64,000 bases of DNA from Brevundimonas huaxiensis (GCF_014218725.1 NZ_JABBJE010000009.1:29210-93209); one strand, 5' to 3'; shown: positions 15,987 through 25,762, numbered from the stretch's first letter. The notes: a model not told the origin generated them from the letters alone. Numbers and translations: made by a program.

Positions 15987-18125
15987 ATGGGACTGAAGTG
16001 GGTGAACGCAGAAGGCGGGCGCTGGCGGTTTTTCCGTCACGAGGCCGGCCGCGCGGCTGGGCCGTCGCCCTACGCCTATGTGGCCTTGTTCGCCCTGTGT
16101 CTGTCGGTCGCCCAATGGAGCATGCATGCGTTCGGCGCCACGGTTCTGTGGCCGGCCAATGCGGTGCTTCTGGCCGCCGTCCTTCAGCTTCATCGTCGCC
16201 AGGCCATCGGCGTCATGCTCGCCTGCGCCGCGATCAACCTGGCCAGCAACATCTTGCGCGGCGATCCCGGCGTGATGATGTTCACCAATGTCGCCCTGAA
16301 CCTGACGCAGGTCTGCATCGCGGCCGTGCTGGCGCGCCGTTTCTGCGGGGCCGCGCTGGACATGCGTCGGCCCTGGCGTCTGTTCCGCTTCGCCGTCTTC
16401 GCCGCTGTGCCGGCCGTCTTGATCAGCACCCTGCTGGCGGGCGCGGTCGCGGTGCTGATGAGCTGGAAGGTGCCGGGCACGCTGGCGTTCCGGATGCATC
16501 ACCTGTTCGACATGGAACTGCTGGCGATGATGATCGTCACGCCGTCTCTGCTGCTGCTGGCGCGCAATCACCGTTTCCGCGACGACGCCCAGGCCACGAA
16601 GACCGAGGCGGTCGCCCTGCTGGTGCTGGTCGGCGGCGTCACGCTGTGGGTTTTCACCCAGACATCGGCGCCGGTGATGTTCGCGGTGCTTCCGCCGCTG
16701 ATCCTTCTGGCCTTCCGGCTGGGTCCGCCGACCACCGCCTGCGCGGTGGTGCTGGTCGCGGCCATCGGCGGCGTCGCCACGCTGGGCGGGCATGGGCCGG
16801 TCGTGCTGACCCGCCTGCCGCCCGACCCGGTTCTGGCCGCCTTGCCTGAGGTGATGCGCCAGATGAATGTGTTTCATCTGTTCCTGCTGTGCGTCGTCGG
16901 GTCGGTCCTGCCCATCACCACCCTGTCGAGCGAGCGTCGGCGTCTGACGGCGCGGCTGAGGGCGCGCACGGCGGCGGCGCTGGACGCCTTGGCCCGGGCC
17001 AGGCGCGCCGACGAGGCGAAGTCGCGCTTCCTGGCCTTGATGAGCCATGAGATGCGCACGCCCCTGACCGGGGTCACCGGCTATGCCGACCTGCTGTCGC
17101 GCTCGACCAGCCTGGACGCGGAGGGTCATCGCCAGGTCAATGCGGTGCGCCAATGTGGCGAATCCATGCTGCGTCTGGTGGAGGACTTGCTGGAGATTTC
17201 GCGCGGCGGCGACGAGGTCGTGCTGAAGCCCGCCGATCTGCGCGCCCTGATCCAGGACGCCGTGGCGCCGGCGCGCGAGTGGGCCGAAATCCGCGGCCTG
17301 ACCTTCGACCTGCACATCGCGCCGGACGCCGAGGGCTGGGTGCTGACCGACATGCGGCGTCTGCGCCAGATCCTGCATCACCTGACGCTGAACGCCTCGA
17401 AATTCACCTCTCACGGGGGCGTGGGCGTCACGGTCGATCGGACCGATGATCGACTGCGGATCGCCGTGTCGGACACGGGCTGCGGCATGGACGCCGAGAC
17501 TCTGGCGGGCGTGTTCCGCCTTTTCGAACAGGCGGACGCCTCCACGAGCCGCGCCCACGAAGGGGCAGGCGTCGGCCTGGCCCTGGCCAAATGCCACGCC
17601 GAGCGGCTGAACGGCGCCATCGCCGTCGAAAGCGTGCAATGGCAGGGCTCGACCTTCACCCTGGAGATCGAGGCGCCGGTCGTGGTTCCGGTGGACACGG
17701 AGAGTGGCGCGCCGCTGGACAGCCGTCGCATGAAGGTTCTGATCGTCGACGACCACCCCGCCAATCGCGATCTGCTGCGCATCATGCTGCAGGCCGCCGA
17801 CTGCGACACCGCCGAGGCGTGCGATGGGCGCGAGGCGGTGAACGCCGCCTCGGCCGAGGCTTTCGACCTGATCCTGATGGATGTGCGCATGCCGGTGATG
17901 GATGGTCTGGCCGCCACCCGCGCGATCCGCGCCCTGGCCGATCCCGCCAGCCAGACGCCGATCCTGGCCGTCACCGCCGAGGCCATGCCCGAGGACGCCG
18001 CCCGGTGCCTGTCCGCCGGCATGGACGGCCATTTGGCCAAGCCGGTGACCCAGGCCAAGCTCTATGCCGCCATCGACGAGACGCTGAGCGCGGCCGCAAC
18101 TCGCCTGGACGCCCAAGCCGCCTGA
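15987..18125 (+). CDS. MASE1-type membrane hybrid histidine kinase
   Basis: 712 residues. About eight hydrophobic helices span residues 30-312, with 'LWPANAVLLAAVL' near 54-66 as in MASE1 sensors. DHp carries H354 (LMSHEMRTPLTGV), followed by a HATPase domain and a C-terminal receiver ('VLIVDDHPANRDLL', phosphoacceptor D632 in LMDVRMP). The signal for MASE1 is unknown. No Hpt or response regulator lies nearby, so phosphate must go elsewhere. Divergent from the nucleotidyltransferase gene. Confidence 0.9.
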   Translation: MGLKWVNAEGGRWRFFRHEAGRAAGPSPYAYVALFALCLSVAQWSMHAFGATVLWPANAVLLAAVLQLHRRQAIGVMLACAAINLASNILRGDPGVMMFTNVALNLTQVCIAAVLARRFCGAALDMRRPWRLFRFAVFAAVPAVLISTLLAGAVAVLMSWKVPGTLAFRMHHLFDMELLAMMIVTPSLLLLARNHRFRDDAQATKTEAVALLVLVGGVTLWVFTQTSAPVMFAVLPPLILLAFRLGPPTTACAVVLVAAIGGVATLGGHGPVVLTRLPPDPVLAALPEVMRQMNVFHLFLLCVVGSVLPITTLSSERRRLTARLRARTAAALDALARARRADEAKSRFLALMSHEMRTPLTGVTGYADLLSRSTSLDAEGHRQVNAVRQCGESMLRLVEDLLEISRGGDEVVLKPADLRALIQDAVAPAREWAEIRGLTFDLHIAPDAEGWVLTDMRRLRQILHHLTLNASKFTSHGGVGVTVDRTDDRLRIAVSDTGCGMDAETLAGVFRLFEQADASTSRAHEGAGVGLALAKCHAERLNGAIAVESVQWQGSTFTLEIEAPVVVPVDTESGAPLDSRRMKVLIVDDHPANRDLLRIMLQAADCDTAEACDGREAVNAASAEAFDLILMDVRMPVMDGLAATRAIRALADPASQTPILAVTAEAMPEDAARCLSAGMDGHLAKPVTQAKLYAAIDETLSAAATRLDAQAA

Positions 18126-18157
18126 GCGACCGGGCGCGTCTTCATCCCCAGGCCCGT

Positions 18158-18194
18158 CCCCAAGAATGTGCGGCACGGACACAACATCTAGCGG
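18158..18194 (+). promoter_or_regulatory. Possible NrdR boxes upstream of nrdB
   Basis: CCCCAAGAATGTGCGG (18158-18173) and ACACAACATCTAGCGG (18179-18194) resemble half-conserved NrdR boxes. Their centres are 21 bases apart, two helical turns. Weaker than the pair before nrdA. Confidence 0.35.
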
Positions 18195-18298
18195 TCGCGA
18201 TAAATTGTGATCGCAAAATAGACCTAATTCGACTTGGCGCCGGGGTCGTCGCATCGCATGGTGAATGCGTCTTCAGAATCGCCCTCAGGTCTAGTTCG

Positions 18299-19348
18299 AT
18301 GAACGCCATCACTCCGATCATCCTCCCCGAGCGCGCCGGTCTTCTGACCCCGTCGGCCGCCTACAAGCCGTTCCGCTATCCGTGGGCGTTCGACATGTGG
18401 AAGAAGCAGCAGCAGGTCCACTGGATGCCCGAGGAGGTGCCGCTGGGCGAGGACGTCAAGGACTGGGCCTCGACCCTGAACGACGGCGAACGCAACCTGC
18501 TGACCCAGATCTTCCGCTTCTTCACCCAGGCGGACATCGAGGTTCAGGACAACTACATGGAACGCTACGGTCGGGTCTTCAAACCGACCGAGGTGAAGAT
18601 GATGCTGGCCGCCTTCGGCAATATGGAGACGATCCATATCGCGGCTTACGCCCTGCTGCTCGAGACCATCGGCATGCCCGAGAGTGAGTTCGGCGCCTTC
18701 ATGGAATATGAGGCCATGCGGGACAAGCACGACTACATGGGCCAGTTCGGGGTCGATTCCGACGCCGACATCTGCCGGACCCTGGCCATGTTCGGCGGCT
18801 TCTCGGAAGGCGTTCAGCTGTTCGCGTCCTTCGCCATGCTGATGAACTTCCCACGCCAGAACAAGATGAAGGGCATGGGCCAGATCGTGTCCTGGTCGGT
18901 GCGCGACGAGAGCCTGCACTGCGAAGGCATCATCAAGCTGTATCACGCCTTCAACAAGGAGACGGGCGCCGTCACCAAGTCGGTCGCGGACGACATCGTC
19001 GACTGCTGCAAGACGGTGGTGAACATGGAGGACAAGTTCATCGACCTGGCCTTCGAGATGGGCTCGGTGAACGGCATGACGCCCGAGGACATCAAGCAAT
19101 ACATCCGCTTCATCGCCGACTGGCGCCTGCGTCAGCTGAAACTGCCGGAAGTCTATGGGGTGACGGAAAACCCGCTGCCCTGGCTGCAGTCGCTGCTCAG
19201 CGGCGTCGAACACGCCAACTTCTTCGAGGCCCGCGCCACCGAATATTCCAAGGCGGCGACGCAAGGGAACTGGCACGGCGCCGACGGTGTCTGGAGCGAG
19301 TTCGACCGCATGATGGCGCGCCGCGACATGAGCATGGTCGCGGGCTGA
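18299..19348 (+). CDS. nrdB: Ribonucleotide reductase class Ia, beta subunit
   Basis: 349 residues. Iron ligands and radical site follow the NrdB spacing: D79, E110, H113 (NMETIH), with tyrosyl radical Y117 (HIAAY), then the second set in 'GFSEGVQLF' and 'VRDESLHCEG'. It houses the di-iron tyrosyl radical that drives dNTP synthesis by NrdA. No ATP-cone is fused to it. nrdA lies about 14.5 kb away at 33829, so the holoenzyme genes are split. ATG 18299 chosen; upstream Shine-Dalgarno is weak (AGGT). Confidence 0.96.
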   Translation: MNAITPIILPERAGLLTPSAAYKPFRYPWAFDMWKKQQQVHWMPEEVPLGEDVKDWASTLNDGERNLLTQIFRFFTQADIEVQDNYMERYGRVFKPTEVKMMLAAFGNMETIHIAAYALLLETIGMPESEFGAFMEYEAMRDKHDYMGQFGVDSDADICRTLAMFGGFSEGVQLFASFAMLMNFPRQNKMKGMGQIVSWSVRDESLHCEGIIKLYHAFNKETGAVTKSVADDIVDCCKTVVNMEDKFIDLAFEMGSVNGMTPEDIKQYIRFIADWRLRQLKLPEVYGVTENPLPWLQSLLSGVEHANFFEARATEYSKAATQGNWHGADGVWSEFDRMMARRDMSMVAG

Positions 19349-19357
19349 CCCTAGTCG

Positions 19358-19384
19358 CGCGAGCGGCGTTCGATCGCCGTCGCG
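19358..19384. terminator. Possible bidirectional terminator hairpin
   Basis: CGCGAGCGGCG / CGCCGTCGCG pair with one bulged G around TTCGAT, in the 48-base gap between convergent genes. There is no long U tract, so function is uncertain. Confidence 0.35.
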
Positions 19385-19396
19385 AAGCTGGCCAGA

Positions 19397-19903
19397 TTAT
19401 TGCGCCGGTTCGACCCACGCCGGCCGGGCGGTGCAGGCGGGGCGGAAGCCCGTGCGGCACAGTCGCACCTGTTCCTGCCAGGCGGCGTAGTCGCGATCAT
19501 ATTTTTCTTGGGCCAAACGGGCGGTTTCGGCGGCGGCGCGCGCCTGTTCCTCGGCCTGGCTGACCTCGATCTGATGACGGGCCAGGGCGGCGTCGTAGTC
19601 CAGCCGGTTGGCGGCGTCGGTCTTGTCGGCCAGGGCGTTCTGGGCGGCGATCTCGTCATTGAGGGCGCGGGTGGTGCGCAGTTCCTCTTCGGTCTGCTGC
19701 GCGTCGCTGGCGCGGTGATAGGCCTCGCCCCGTGCCTTCAGCAGAGCGTCGCGGCTGGCGGGATCGGCCGGGTCGGGTAGGGCGCGCTGATCGCGATACG
19801 GGTCGGCGGTCGCCGGCGCCGGCCCCGTCGTCGTCTGGGCGGCGACGGGCGCGGTCAGGGCGGCGGCCAGCAGGGCGGCGGCGACGGCGGTGCGAACGAT
19901 CAT
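19397..19903 (-). CDS. Exported coiled-coil protein, unknown
   Basis: 168 residues from the ATG at 19903. Signal peptide MIVRTAVAAALLAAALTAPVAAQ; then a long charged helix region ('LKARGEAYHRASDAQQTEEELRTTRALNDE', 'SQAEEQARAAAETARLAQEKYDRDYAAWQ') and two Cys near the C-terminus (LCRTGFRPACTA), probably one disulfide. The frame stays open for hundreds of codons upstream, but that is the shadow of the kinase gene. Periplasmic; no family recognised. Confidence 0.75.
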   Translation of the reverse strand: MIVRTAVAAALLAAALTAPVAAQTTTGPAPATADPYRDQRALPDPADPASRDALLKARGEAYHRASDAQQTEEELRTTRALNDEIAAQNALADKTDAANRLDYDAALARHQIEVSQAEEQARAAAETARLAQEKYDRDYAAWQEQVRLCRTGFRPACTARPAWVEPAQ

Positions 19904-20037
19904 GACTGTCTCTCCCGAGGCCGCAGCTTGGCCATTGTGATCCTGCTGCACAACGCCGCAGCGATGAAAAGGTGGCGAAAGGCTCGGCTTCGCGTCATGG
20001 TCGATCTCTCCCGACCGCAGCCCATCCGAGAAGATCA

Positions 20038-20301
20038 ATGATCCTGAGCACCGCGTCCGGCGACTTCCCCATTCCTGCGGATGTCGCGCGCCAGTTGCCG
20101 AACGTGCCGGCCCTGCCCGACACGACCGCCGCGGACGCTCGGCTTCAGATCGAGGACTTCCGCCATTGGCTGGACGCCTCGCCCGAGCACGCCATCGACT
20201 ACGAGCGGCTGCGGCGCTGGCATCTGGTTCAGGAAGAACTCGCGGCCCAGGCCAAGGCGGAGAACCGGCCCTTCGTCGTGTCCGACGACGGCCTGGAATA
20301 G
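20038..20301 (+). CDS. Small soluble hypothetical protein
   Basis: 87 residues, acidic and helical, with no signal or membrane segment (MILSTASGDFPIPADVARQ start; 'DFRHWLDASPEHAIDYERLRRWHL' in the middle). GAGAAG lies upstream of the ATG. It converges on the sensor kinase, 6 bases between stops. The codon pattern looks coding, but no family is recognised. Confidence 0.55.
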   Translation: MILSTASGDFPIPADVARQLPNVPALPDTTAADARLQIEDFRHWLDASPEHAIDYERLRRWHLVQEELAAQAKAENRPFVVSDDGLE

Positions 20302-20307
20302 GGCGGT

Positions 20308-21780
20308 TCAGCCCGGCAGGCGCAGCTCGAACACGGCGCCCTTGCCGTCGGTCTCGACCAGCCGCAGGTCGCCGCCGTGAAGGGCGGCCAGCTCGCGCGA
20401 GATGGTCAGGCCCAGGCCCGAACCGTCCGAGCTCTTTGAACTGACGAAGGGTTCGAACAGGCGGTCGGCCAGACGCGGCGGAATGCCGGGGCCGTCGTCG
20501 GCGATGCGCACGACGCAGAAGCCGTCCTGACCAAAGGCGCTGACGGTGATGGCCCCCTTGCCGCGGCGCTCGGGCGGACGCGTCGGATCGGCCTCGATGG
20601 CCTGGCGGGCGTTGCGCATCAGATTGACCAGGATGCGATACAGCTGATCCGGGTCGGCCTCGACGGCGAACCGGGGCGGCAGCTGTTTGACCAGGCGCAC
20701 GCCGTCGGGATCCAGCCCGGCGTCCTCGGCCGCCAGGGTCAGGGCCTTGGTCAGGACGACGCGGGTCTTTTGCGGCGCGGGTTCCTCGCTCTTGCCGTAT
20801 TCCAGCACATTGCGCGACAGGCCGGCGGCGCGGCTGAGCGCGCGCTCCAGCCGGGGCAGGGCCTTGGCCACCTGAGGATCGGCGGAGGTCGCCAGCCGCT
20901 CGGACGCCATCTGGGCCGAGGTTAGCATGTTTCGCAGGTCGTGGTTGATCTTGGCCACCGCCTCGCCCAGCGCGACCAGACGGGCGCGAGAGCGCAGGGA
21001 ATGGCGCACCTCCTCCTGCATGCGGCTGAGTTCGCGCTCGACGCGGCCGATCTCGTCGTGACGGTCGGACGGCGCCTCGGCCTCGCTTTCGGGATCGGCG
21101 GCGAACCGCTCCATCGAACGGGTGACGCGACGCAGCGGCCGCAGCACCAGCAGGGCCAGACCGCCATACAGCAGGGCGCCCGCCGTCACCGACACCAGCA
21201 GCGACACCAAAAGGCTGTTCAGCAGGAAGGCGCGCAGTTCCAGCTTCAGCGGCTGGGCGGGGGTGACGATCTCGATGAAGTCGCCCGAGCGATAGCGCGG
21301 CTTGGCCTGAACCCGCAGCGAACGGTCCGGATGCCCGAACAGGGTGCGCCACGGGTCGGTCAGGCGCGACCAGCTGTCCTGACGCCTCAGGTCGATCAGT
21401 TCGGGCGCGCGTGGCAGGTTGGGGGCCTGAAGCAGCAGGCGGCGAACGCCTTGCTCCGTCAGGGCGACCGCCTGAACCCCGCCGATCCGCATCAGCTCGG
21501 CGGCCGTGTCGTCCTCGACCGCGCTATAGGGCAGGGCTTCGACCCCGACCGAGGCCAGTTCGGCGGCCTGGAGCCGGTCGCGCAGCCAGCGCTCATGGAA
21601 GGCCGCGAGATTCGGCCCCAGGATCAGGGCCTCGACCGCCAGGGTGAAGGCGACGGTCAGCAGCAGCAGCCGCGCCGACAGACCGTCGGGCGCGCGCGGG
21701 GTCAGGCGCTCGCGCCAGAGGTTCGCCTGGTCCGGCGTCAGGTTCAGCCGCGCTGCGATCCGGTCGAACAGGGCGCTCAT
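20308..21780 (-). CDS. Membrane sensor histidine kinase with HAMP domain
   Basis: 490 residues: N-terminal helix (about 38-57), periplasmic sensor (about 60-195), second helix with 'LLVSLLVSVTAGALLYGGLALLVL', HAMP (LRPLRRVTRSMERFAADPE), an H-box variant 'KINHDLRNMLTS' and a HATPase ending 'DGSGLGLTISRELAALHGG'. HxLRN instead of HExRTP places it in the HPK4-like group. No response regulator is adjacent. Its ATG overlaps the stop of the VTT gene (ATGA), so the two are translationally coupled. Confidence 0.9.
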   Translation of the reverse strand: MSALFDRIAARLNLTPDQANLWRERLTPRAPDGLSARLLLLTVAFTLAVEALILGPNLAAFHERWLRDRLQAAELASVGVEALPYSAVEDDTAAELMRIGGVQAVALTEQGVRRLLLQAPNLPRAPELIDLRRQDSWSRLTDPWRTLFGHPDRSLRVQAKPRYRSGDFIEIVTPAQPLKLELRAFLLNSLLVSLLVSVTAGALLYGGLALLVLRPLRRVTRSMERFAADPESEAEAPSDRHDEIGRVERELSRMQEEVRHSLRSRARLVALGEAVAKINHDLRNMLTSAQMASERLATSADPQVAKALPRLERALSRAAGLSRNVLEYGKSEEPAPQKTRVVLTKALTLAAEDAGLDPDGVRLVKQLPPRFAVEADPDQLYRILVNLMRNARQAIEADPTRPPERRGKGAITVSAFGQDGFCVVRIADDGPGIPPRLADRLFEPFVSSKSSDGSGLGLTISRELAALHGGDLRLVETDGKGAVFELRLPG

Positions 21781-22535
21781 GCCGCCGTCGCTCCGATCCG
21801 TCGGGCGCGGATCATCTGGAACAGCTTGATGCCGATCGGCAGCAGCAGGGACAGGAAGACAACGCCCATCAACGGCCAGAAGAACTGTTGCAGCAGCATC
21901 GGCAGGTCCGGCCGCACGCCGGCGCGCAGCAGGTCGCCCAGCTGCGACCCGATCCAGGTGTAGATGAAGGTGGACGGCAACAGGCCGATGAAGGTGGCGA
22001 TGATGTAGGGCCTCAGCGGCACCGCCATCATCCCTGCCGTCGCGTTGACCAGGACGAAGGGCACGCTGGGGATCACGCGAAGGGTGAACAGGGTGGTGAA
22101 GGCGTTGCGGTCGATGCCCTTGGCCAGCCGATCCATGAAGCCGGCGTCGGCCTCGAACTTGGCGCGCAGCCACGAACCGATCGATGTGCGATAGACATAA
22201 TAGATGACGACCGAACCGATGGTGGCCCCCGTCGACTGGGCCAGGGCGCCGACATAGGGGCCGAACATCATCCCGCCCAGCAGGGTCAGGAAGACGGGTC
22301 CTGGAATGGTCGAGGCGGTCGCCAGGGCATAGACGGCGATGAAGGCGACCAGCGCGATCCACCAGTTCTGTTGCGCATAGGCTTGCAGGTTCAGCCCATG
22401 CTCGCGGATCAGATCCATCGAAAGATAGCGGTTCCAGCCTAGGGCGAAGAAGGCGATCACCAGCCCGGCGATGGCCGCCAACGGCGCCAGCCGCAGGACC
22501 CATTCCTTCGCCGTTCGTTTCGCCATCCGTTTCAT
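21777..22535 (-). CDS. TVP38/TMEM64 (VTT domain) membrane protein
   Basis: 252 residues, about six hydrophobic segments. The core 'STIPGPVFLTLLGGMMFGPYVGALAQSTGATIGS' and 'LRVIPSVPFVLVNATAGMM' are the VTT/DedA-like motif. Family members act in lipid scrambling or envelope homeostasis; the bacterial substrate is uncertain. It is coupled by ATGA overlap to the sensor kinase, suggesting the kinase senses the envelope. Confidence 0.9.
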   Translation of the reverse strand: MKRMAKRTAKEWVLRLAPLAAIAGLVIAFFALGWNRYLSMDLIREHGLNLQAYAQQNWWIALVAFIAVYALATASTIPGPVFLTLLGGMMFGPYVGALAQSTGATIGSVVIYYVYRTSIGSWLRAKFEADAGFMDRLAKGIDRNAFTTLFTLRVIPSVPFVLVNATAGMMAVPLRPYIIATFIGLLPSTFIYTWIGSQLGDLLRAGVRPDLPMLLQQFFWPLMGVVFLSLLLPIGIKLFQMIRARRIGATAA

Positions 22536-22558
22536 CGTCCCGAAATGCCGTCCGAGCG

Positions 22559-22586
22559 TTGACTCACGCGGACATGCGACTTATAC
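22559..22586 (+). promoter_or_regulatory. Likely sigma70 promoter for rpmH
   Basis: TTGACT (22559-22564) and TTATAC (22581-22586) separated by 16 bases, or TATACG with 17, about 65 bases before the rpmH start. Confidence 0.6.
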
Positions 22587-22652
22587 GCCCGCCCTTCCTG
22601 CGGCGGACGCCTCTTGCCCCGTCGCCCAACCTTTTAACGTCAGGAGCCGACC

Positions 22653-22787
22653 GTGAAGCGGACCTATCAGCCGTCGCGACTCGTGCGCAAGCGCCGTCAC
22701 GGCTTCCGCAGCCGGATGGCCACCAAGAACGGCCAGAAGATTGTTGCGCGCCGTCGCGCCAAGGGCCGCAAGCGCCTGACGGCGTAA
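22653..22787 (+). CDS. rpmH: 50S ribosomal protein L34
   Basis: 44 residues from a GTG, with AGGAG 7 bases upstream. Starts [20 protein letters not shown] and ends [13 protein letters not shown], the invariant L34 pattern. It heads the conserved rpmH-rnpA-yidC block. Very short and basic. Confidence 0.97.
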   Translation: MKRTYQPSRLVRKRRHGFRSRMATKNGQKIVARRRAKGRKRLTA

Positions 22788-22816
22788 GCGGCTTACGCGT
22801 CCGGATTTTTTGGACG
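22783..22816 (+). promoter_or_regulatory. Two hairpins between rpmH and rnpA
   Basis: CGTAAGC-G-GCTTACG (22783-22797) straddles the rpmH stop. GCGTCC/GGACGC (22797-22816) encloses GGATTTTTT. The second ends just before the rnpA ATG and could act as an attenuator or processing site. Confidence 0.45.
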
Positions 22817-22817
22817 C

Positions 22818-23222
22818 ATGAGCGACCCTTTACAGATCAAGCGTCTGTTGCGGCGGCCCCAGTTCCTGGCGGCCGCCAAAGGCGTTTCCGAGGCGCGCGG
22901 CGCGGTGGTGATCCAGCGGCTGGAGCGTGGCGACGGTTCGCCGCATATCGGCCTGGGCTTCACCGCCACCAAGAAGATCGGCGGGGCGGTTCAGCGCAAC
23001 CGCGCCAAACGCCGTCTGCGCGAGGCCGCACGGGCCATGCTGGCCCAGCATGGCGTGCCCGGAAGCGACTATGTCTTCATCGCCCGCATGGGCACGACCG
23101 AGCGTGCGTGGGACCGTCTGCTTGACGACGTGAAATCGACGCTTACAAGGCTGGCGACACCCAAGGCCGATCGGCCTTCGCACGCCCGCGCCCCCTCCGG
23201 CCAGGACCGCCAGAATCCATGA
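22818..23222 (+). CDS. rnpA: Ribonuclease P protein component
   Basis: 134 residues. 'GLGFTATKKIGGAVQRNRAKRRLREAAR' is the RNR motif that contacts RNase P RNA. It assists 5' processing of tRNAs. It follows rpmH by 30 bases and overlaps yidC by 4 (ATGA). A basic, disordered tail of about 20 residues ends the protein. Confidence 0.96.
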   Translation: MSDPLQIKRLLRRPQFLAAAKGVSEARGAVVIQRLERGDGSPHIGLGFTATKKIGGAVQRNRAKRRLREAARAMLAQHGVPGSDYVFIARMGTTERAWDRLLDDVKSTLTRLATPKADRPSHARAPSGQDRQNP

Positions 23223-25015
23223 AAAACGAAAACACGCGCAACACGATCATCTTCATCGTGTGCTCGGTCCTGATCATGGGGATCTACTATTTCGCCGTGC
23301 TGCGCCCGCAGGCCGAGCGTCGCGCCGTGCAACAGCAGGCCCAGGCCGAGCAGTCGCAGACCGCTGACAACGCCGCGCGCACGGCGCTGAGCCCGCAGGG
23401 GCCGACCTTCGTCACCGACCGCAGCCAGGCGCTAAGCACCGCCGCGCGTGTGCCGATCCAGTCCGGCACGCTGAAGGGTTCGCTGTCGCTTCAGGGCGGC
23501 CGGATCGACGACCTGTTCCTGACCGACTATCGCGAGGTTCAGGACAAGCCCCAGCCGGTGGAGCTGTTCCGCCCGCAGGGCATGCAGAACGCCTATTTCG
23601 CCCAGTTCGGCTGGACCGGCCCCAATGTCGCCGGCGGCGTGCCCGGACCCAATACCGTCTGGCGCCTGACCAATGGGTCGACGCTGACGCCGACGACGCC
23701 GGTCACACTGACCTGGGACAACGGCCAGGGCCTGCGCTTCACCCGTGTGATCTCGGTCGACGACAAATACGTCTTCTCGGTCCAGGACACGGTCCAGAAC
23801 CTGGGCACGCAGGCGATCACCATCGCCCCCTACGGCAGCGTCCAGCGCCAGGGCGTGCCGCCCGCAGCCGGCTCGTCGCACATCGTCCACGAGGGCGCGA
23901 TCGGCACCTTCGGCAAGCCGGGCGACTACCGGACCGAGCAGAAGAAATACAAGGACTGGTTGAAGGAGCCGCGGATCGAGAACGCCTCGACCGGCGGCTG
24001 GCTGGGCATCACCGACAAATACTGGCTGGCGGCCCTGCTGCCCCAGCAGAACGAGGCGGTCGAAACCGAATTCCGCGTGCGCGACCTGAACGGCGCCCAG
24101 CAGCTGGAAGCCAATGTCCTGGGCACCACCCGCACCATCCAGCCCGGCGCCACCGCGACCGAGACCCAGCGCCTGTTCGCCGGGGTCAAGCGCGCCGAGG
24201 TGCTGAAATCCTATGAGCAGAGCCTGAACCTGCCGCGCTTCGTCTATGCGATCGACTGGGGCATGTTCTGGTTCCTGACGCGTCCGATCTTCTGGATCCT
24301 GGAGAACGTCTACGGCCTGGTCGGCAGCTTCGGCGTCGCCATTCTGGCCCTGACCGTCATCGTCAAGCTGGTGATGTTCCCGCTGGCCAACAACGCCTAC
24401 GCCTCGATGTCCAAGATGCGGAACCTCCAGCCCAAGATGGAGGAGATCAAGAAGAAGTTCAAAGACGACCCGCAGAAGCAGCAGCAGGAGACGATGGCCC
24501 TGTACCAGCGCGAGAAGATCAATCCGGTCGCCGGATGCCTTCCGCTGTTGCTGCAGATCCCGGTCTTCTACGCCCTGTACAAGGTGCTGACCGTGACCAT
24601 CGAAATGCGTCACCAGCCGTTCCTGGGCTTCATCCATGACCTGTCGGCGCGCGACCCGTCGTCGATCTGGAACCTGTTCGGCCTGATCCCGTGGGATCCG
24701 GCGATGGCGCCGCTGATCGGCGGCCTGTTGGCCGGCCCGCTGCACCTGGGTCTGCTGGCGATCGCCTATGGCCTGACGATGTGGTTGCAGACGGCGATGA
24801 ACCCGCCGGCGGCCGATCCGGTCCAGCGCCAGATCTTCCAGTTCATGCCGCTGCTGTTCACCTTCATCATGGCGCCGTTCGCGGCGGGCCTGCTGATCTA
24901 CTGGGCCTGGTCCAACATCCTGACCATCCTGCAGCAGTATGTGATCATGCACCGCTACAAGGCCGAGAACCCGATCGATGCGTTCTTCGCCCGGTTCAAG
25001 AAGTCGCCGGCGTGA
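23219..25015 (+). CDS. yidC: Membrane protein insertase YidC
   Basis: 598 residues. N-terminal helix (about 8-24), large periplasmic beta domain (about 60-330), then the core: '[37 protein letters not shown]' and four further helices, with '[23 protein letters not shown]'. It inserts and folds inner-membrane proteins, alone or with SecYEG. Coupled by overlap to rnpA upstream (ATGA) and to engB downstream (GTGA). No yidD lies between rnpA and yidC. Confidence 0.97.
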   Translation: MKNENTRNTIIFIVCSVLIMGIYYFAVLRPQAERRAVQQQAQAEQSQTADNAARTALSPQGPTFVTDRSQALSTAARVPIQSGTLKGSLSLQGGRIDDLFLTDYREVQDKPQPVELFRPQGMQNAYFAQFGWTGPNVAGGVPGPNTVWRLTNGSTLTPTTPVTLTWDNGQGLRFTRVISVDDKYVFSVQDTVQNLGTQAITIAPYGSVQRQGVPPAAGSSHIVHEGAIGTFGKPGDYRTEQKKYKDWLKEPRIENASTGGWLGITDKYWLAALLPQQNEAVETEFRVRDLNGAQQLEANVLGTTRTIQPGATATETQRLFAGVKRAEVLKSYEQSLNLPRFVYAIDWGMFWFLTRPIFWILENVYGLVGSFGVAILALTVIVKLVMFPLANNAYASMSKMRNLQPKMEEIKKKFKDDPQKQQQETMALYQREKINPVAGCLPLLLQIPVFYALYKVLTVTIEMRHQPFLGFIHDLSARDPSSIWNLFGLIPWDPAMAPLIGGLLAGPLHLGLLAIAYGLTMWLQTAMNPPAADPVQRQIFQFMPLLFTFIMAPFAAGLLIYWAWSNILTILQQYVIMHRYKAENPIDAFFARFKKSPA

Positions 25016-25665
25016 TCGACGAGACCGAGTTCACGCCCGAGGACATCGAGGCGGCGCGCATTCTGTTCGCGCGGCCTGCGAACTTCGTCATGGGCGCGGC
25101 CAAGATCGAGCAGCTGCCCGACCCCGACCTGCCCGAGATCGCCTTCGCCGGGCGTTCGAACGTGGGCAAGTCCAGCCTGATCAACGGGCTGGTGGGCATG
25201 CACAAGCTGGCCCGCGCCTCGAACGAGCCGGGCCGCACGCGCGAGGTCAACTTCTTCGACCTGGACGGCCGGATGCGTCTGGTCGACCTGCCCGGCTACG
25301 GCTGGGCCAAGGCGTCCAAGACCACGGTCAAGAAGTTCCAGGATCTGGGCCGCGACTATCTGCGCGGGCGGGTGACGCTGAAGCGGGTCTATCTGCTGAT
25401 CGACAGCCGCCACGGGCTGAAATCGGTGGATACGGAGGCGCTGGATGCGCTGGACCTGGCCGCCGTCAGCTATCAGATCGTCCTGACCAAGGCCGACAAG
25501 CTGAAGAAGGGCGAGGGCGAGGCCGTGCAGGCCGCGACCCTGAAGGCCATCTCCAAACGCCCCGCCGCCTTCCCGGTGGTGGCCCTGACGTCGTCGGAAA
25601 AGGGACTGGGCCTGCCCGAACTGCGCGCCGAGATCATGCGTACGACGGGCGCGACGCTGGACTAG
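25012..25665 (+). CDS. engB: Ribosome biogenesis GTP-binding protein YsxC/EngB
   Basis: 217 residues from a GTG that overlaps the yidC stop (GTGA). G1 is [11 protein letters not shown]3 DLPGYGWA, G4 TKAD. An extended N-terminus ('[21 protein letters not shown]') is common in alphaproteobacteria. It assists large-subunit assembly. Last gene of the block, ending at a strong terminator. Confidence 0.96.
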   Translation: MIDETEFTPEDIEAARILFARPANFVMGAAKIEQLPDPDLPEIAFAGRSNVGKSSLINGLVGMHKLARASNEPGRTREVNFFDLDGRMRLVDLPGYGWAKASKTTVKKFQDLGRDYLRGRVTLKRVYLLIDSRHGLKSVDTEALDALDLAAVSYQIVLTKADKLKKGEGEAVQAATLKAISKRPAAFPVVALTSSEKGLGLPELRAEIMRTTGATLD

Positions 25666-25710
25666 AGGCCCTCATCGTCGGGCCAGGGCCCGAGCATGAC
25701 GGCAAAAAGA

Positions 25711-25739
25711 AAAGGCCCGGAGATCGCTCTCCGGGCCTT
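25711..25739. terminator. Bidirectional terminator after engB
   Basis: AAAGGCCCGGAGA / TCTCCGGGCCTT with a short loop, between the convergent engB and M16 genes; A-rich on the left and T-rich on the right. Confidence 0.88.
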
Positions 25740-25762
25740 CGTCGTTCGGGTCTGTCGTCGCC

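Noticed and set aside
15960..18254. 764-codon open frame on the minus strand opposite the MASE1 kinase
   Set aside because: It is the antisense shadow of a GC-rich gene: His/Gln/Arg/Gly-rich with no motif, while the plus strand holds a complete kinase.
19397..21352. 651-codon minus-strand frame
   Set aside because: Only the last 168 codons (from 19903) have a signal peptide and coding character; the rest is out of frame within the kinase.
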